Below, in pieces: positions 6,174-6,336 of a DNA stretch of 6,336 nucleotides. The DNA lies in NCBI GenBank assembly GCA_017522745.1, contig JAFWYI010000158.1:1-6336 (forward strand), in the 5' to 3' direction. Below the pieces are notes generated by a model. That model did not search any database, was not told where the DNA came from, and saw only the letters and a list, made by a program, of their open reading frames with translations. This stretch comes from Mailhella sp. GTDB lineage: Bacteria; Desulfobacterota; Desulfovibrionia; Desulfovibrionales; Desulfovibrionaceae. Position 1 is the first letter of the stretch. Each line of letters opens with the position of its first letter. Both the position numbers and the translations under genes were made by a program.

Positions 6174-6336
6174 CTACTCTTCGCTCAGGCGGAAGCCCAC
6201 ACGCGGCACGGTCTGCAGGATGGGTTTCCCGGCCTTTTCCAACTTGCTCCGAAGGATGTGGATATACGTACGCAAAGCGTCGCTGTTCGGCGGGGTATCG
6301 CCGTAAAGTTCCTTCTGGAGTTCACTGCGGCTCACC
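6174..6336 (-). CDS. OmpR/PhoB-type response regulator, C-terminal DNA-binding end (partial)
   Basis: Only the last 53 residues are inside the window; the gene enters from the right edge and ends at TAG (complement 6174-6176). They match the end of the winged-helix Trans_reg_C domain. A helix region SRSELQKELYG is followed by the recognition helix around DALRTYIHILRSKLE and the C-terminal beta hairpin wing ILQTVPRVGFRL. In full proteins this domain follows a phospho-acceptor receiver and binds direct repeats near promoters; the receiver, if present, is outside the window. The TVPRVGFRL wing resembles that of OmpR-family regulators generally, including ToxR/CadC-like ones, so a two-component response regulator is likely but not proven. 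Downstream come the 6118-6155 hairpin and the 6049-6071 terminator. Its targets are unknown. Confidence 0.88.
   Translation of the reverse strand, partial: VSRSELQKELYGDTPPNSDALRTYIHILRSKLEKAGKPILQTVPRVGFRLSEE

Noticed and set aside
6046..6306. Small + strand frame starting MKKSALKAL
   Set aside because: It has only a weak purine-rich upstream sequence, contains a minus-strand terminator hairpin right after its start, and overlaps the end of the well-supported regulator gene on the other strand.
1..6336. CRISPR array, insertion sequence or transposase
   Set aside because: No regularly spaced repeats, no terminal inverted repeats with a transposase frame, and no phage-like genes were seen on either strand.

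Overview
The window looks like a chromosomal segment of a sulfate- or sulfite-reducing Desulfovibrionaceae bacterium (Desulfovibrio/Bilophila type). This is an inference from a strongly expressed lactate-permease family gene, a glycyl radical enzyme (GRE) closely resembling isethionate sulfite-lyase, and moderately high GC with C-ending codons. Nothing in the window (no rRNA, no phylogenetic marker) proves the taxon.

Layout. Positions 1-1103 hold the C-terminal two thirds of an LctP-type permease, closed by an intrinsic terminator. A tRNA-Val(UAC) follows at 1251-1326, with its own consensus sigma70 promoter and its own terminator. A noncoding stretch of about 160 bases then carries a possible structured leader, a nine-T tract, a candidate promoter and a small palindrome. 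Next comes a two-gene operon on the + strand: an 830-residue GRE (1576-4068) and its radical-SAM activating enzyme (4083-5006, GTG start). It ends in a C-rich, G-poor tract and a symmetrical hairpin that can terminate both strands. On the - strand lie an unrecognised 250-residue soluble protein (complement 5201-5953), a small intergenic region with a good minus-strand terminator and a second long hairpin, and the C-terminal winged-helix end of an OmpR/PhoB-type regulator that runs off the window (complement 6174-6336).

How the genes work together. The activase would use S-adenosylmethionine and [4Fe-4S] clusters to place a radical on Gly805 of the GRE, which passes it to Cys467. The GRE matches the isethionate sulfite-lyase pocket as I recall it at Arg188, Gln192, Trp373, Cys467, Arg678 and Gly805. 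However, the glutamate normally two residues after the catalytic cysteine is a serine (Ser469), and a pocket Phe is Val682. No sulfonate transporter, sulfoacetaldehyde reductase or microcompartment gene is visible nearby. The best candidate for new biology here is therefore this operon: an IslA-like GRE whose substrate or chemistry may differ from isethionate C-S cleavage. The permease, the tRNA and the minus-strand genes appear to be separate transcription units.
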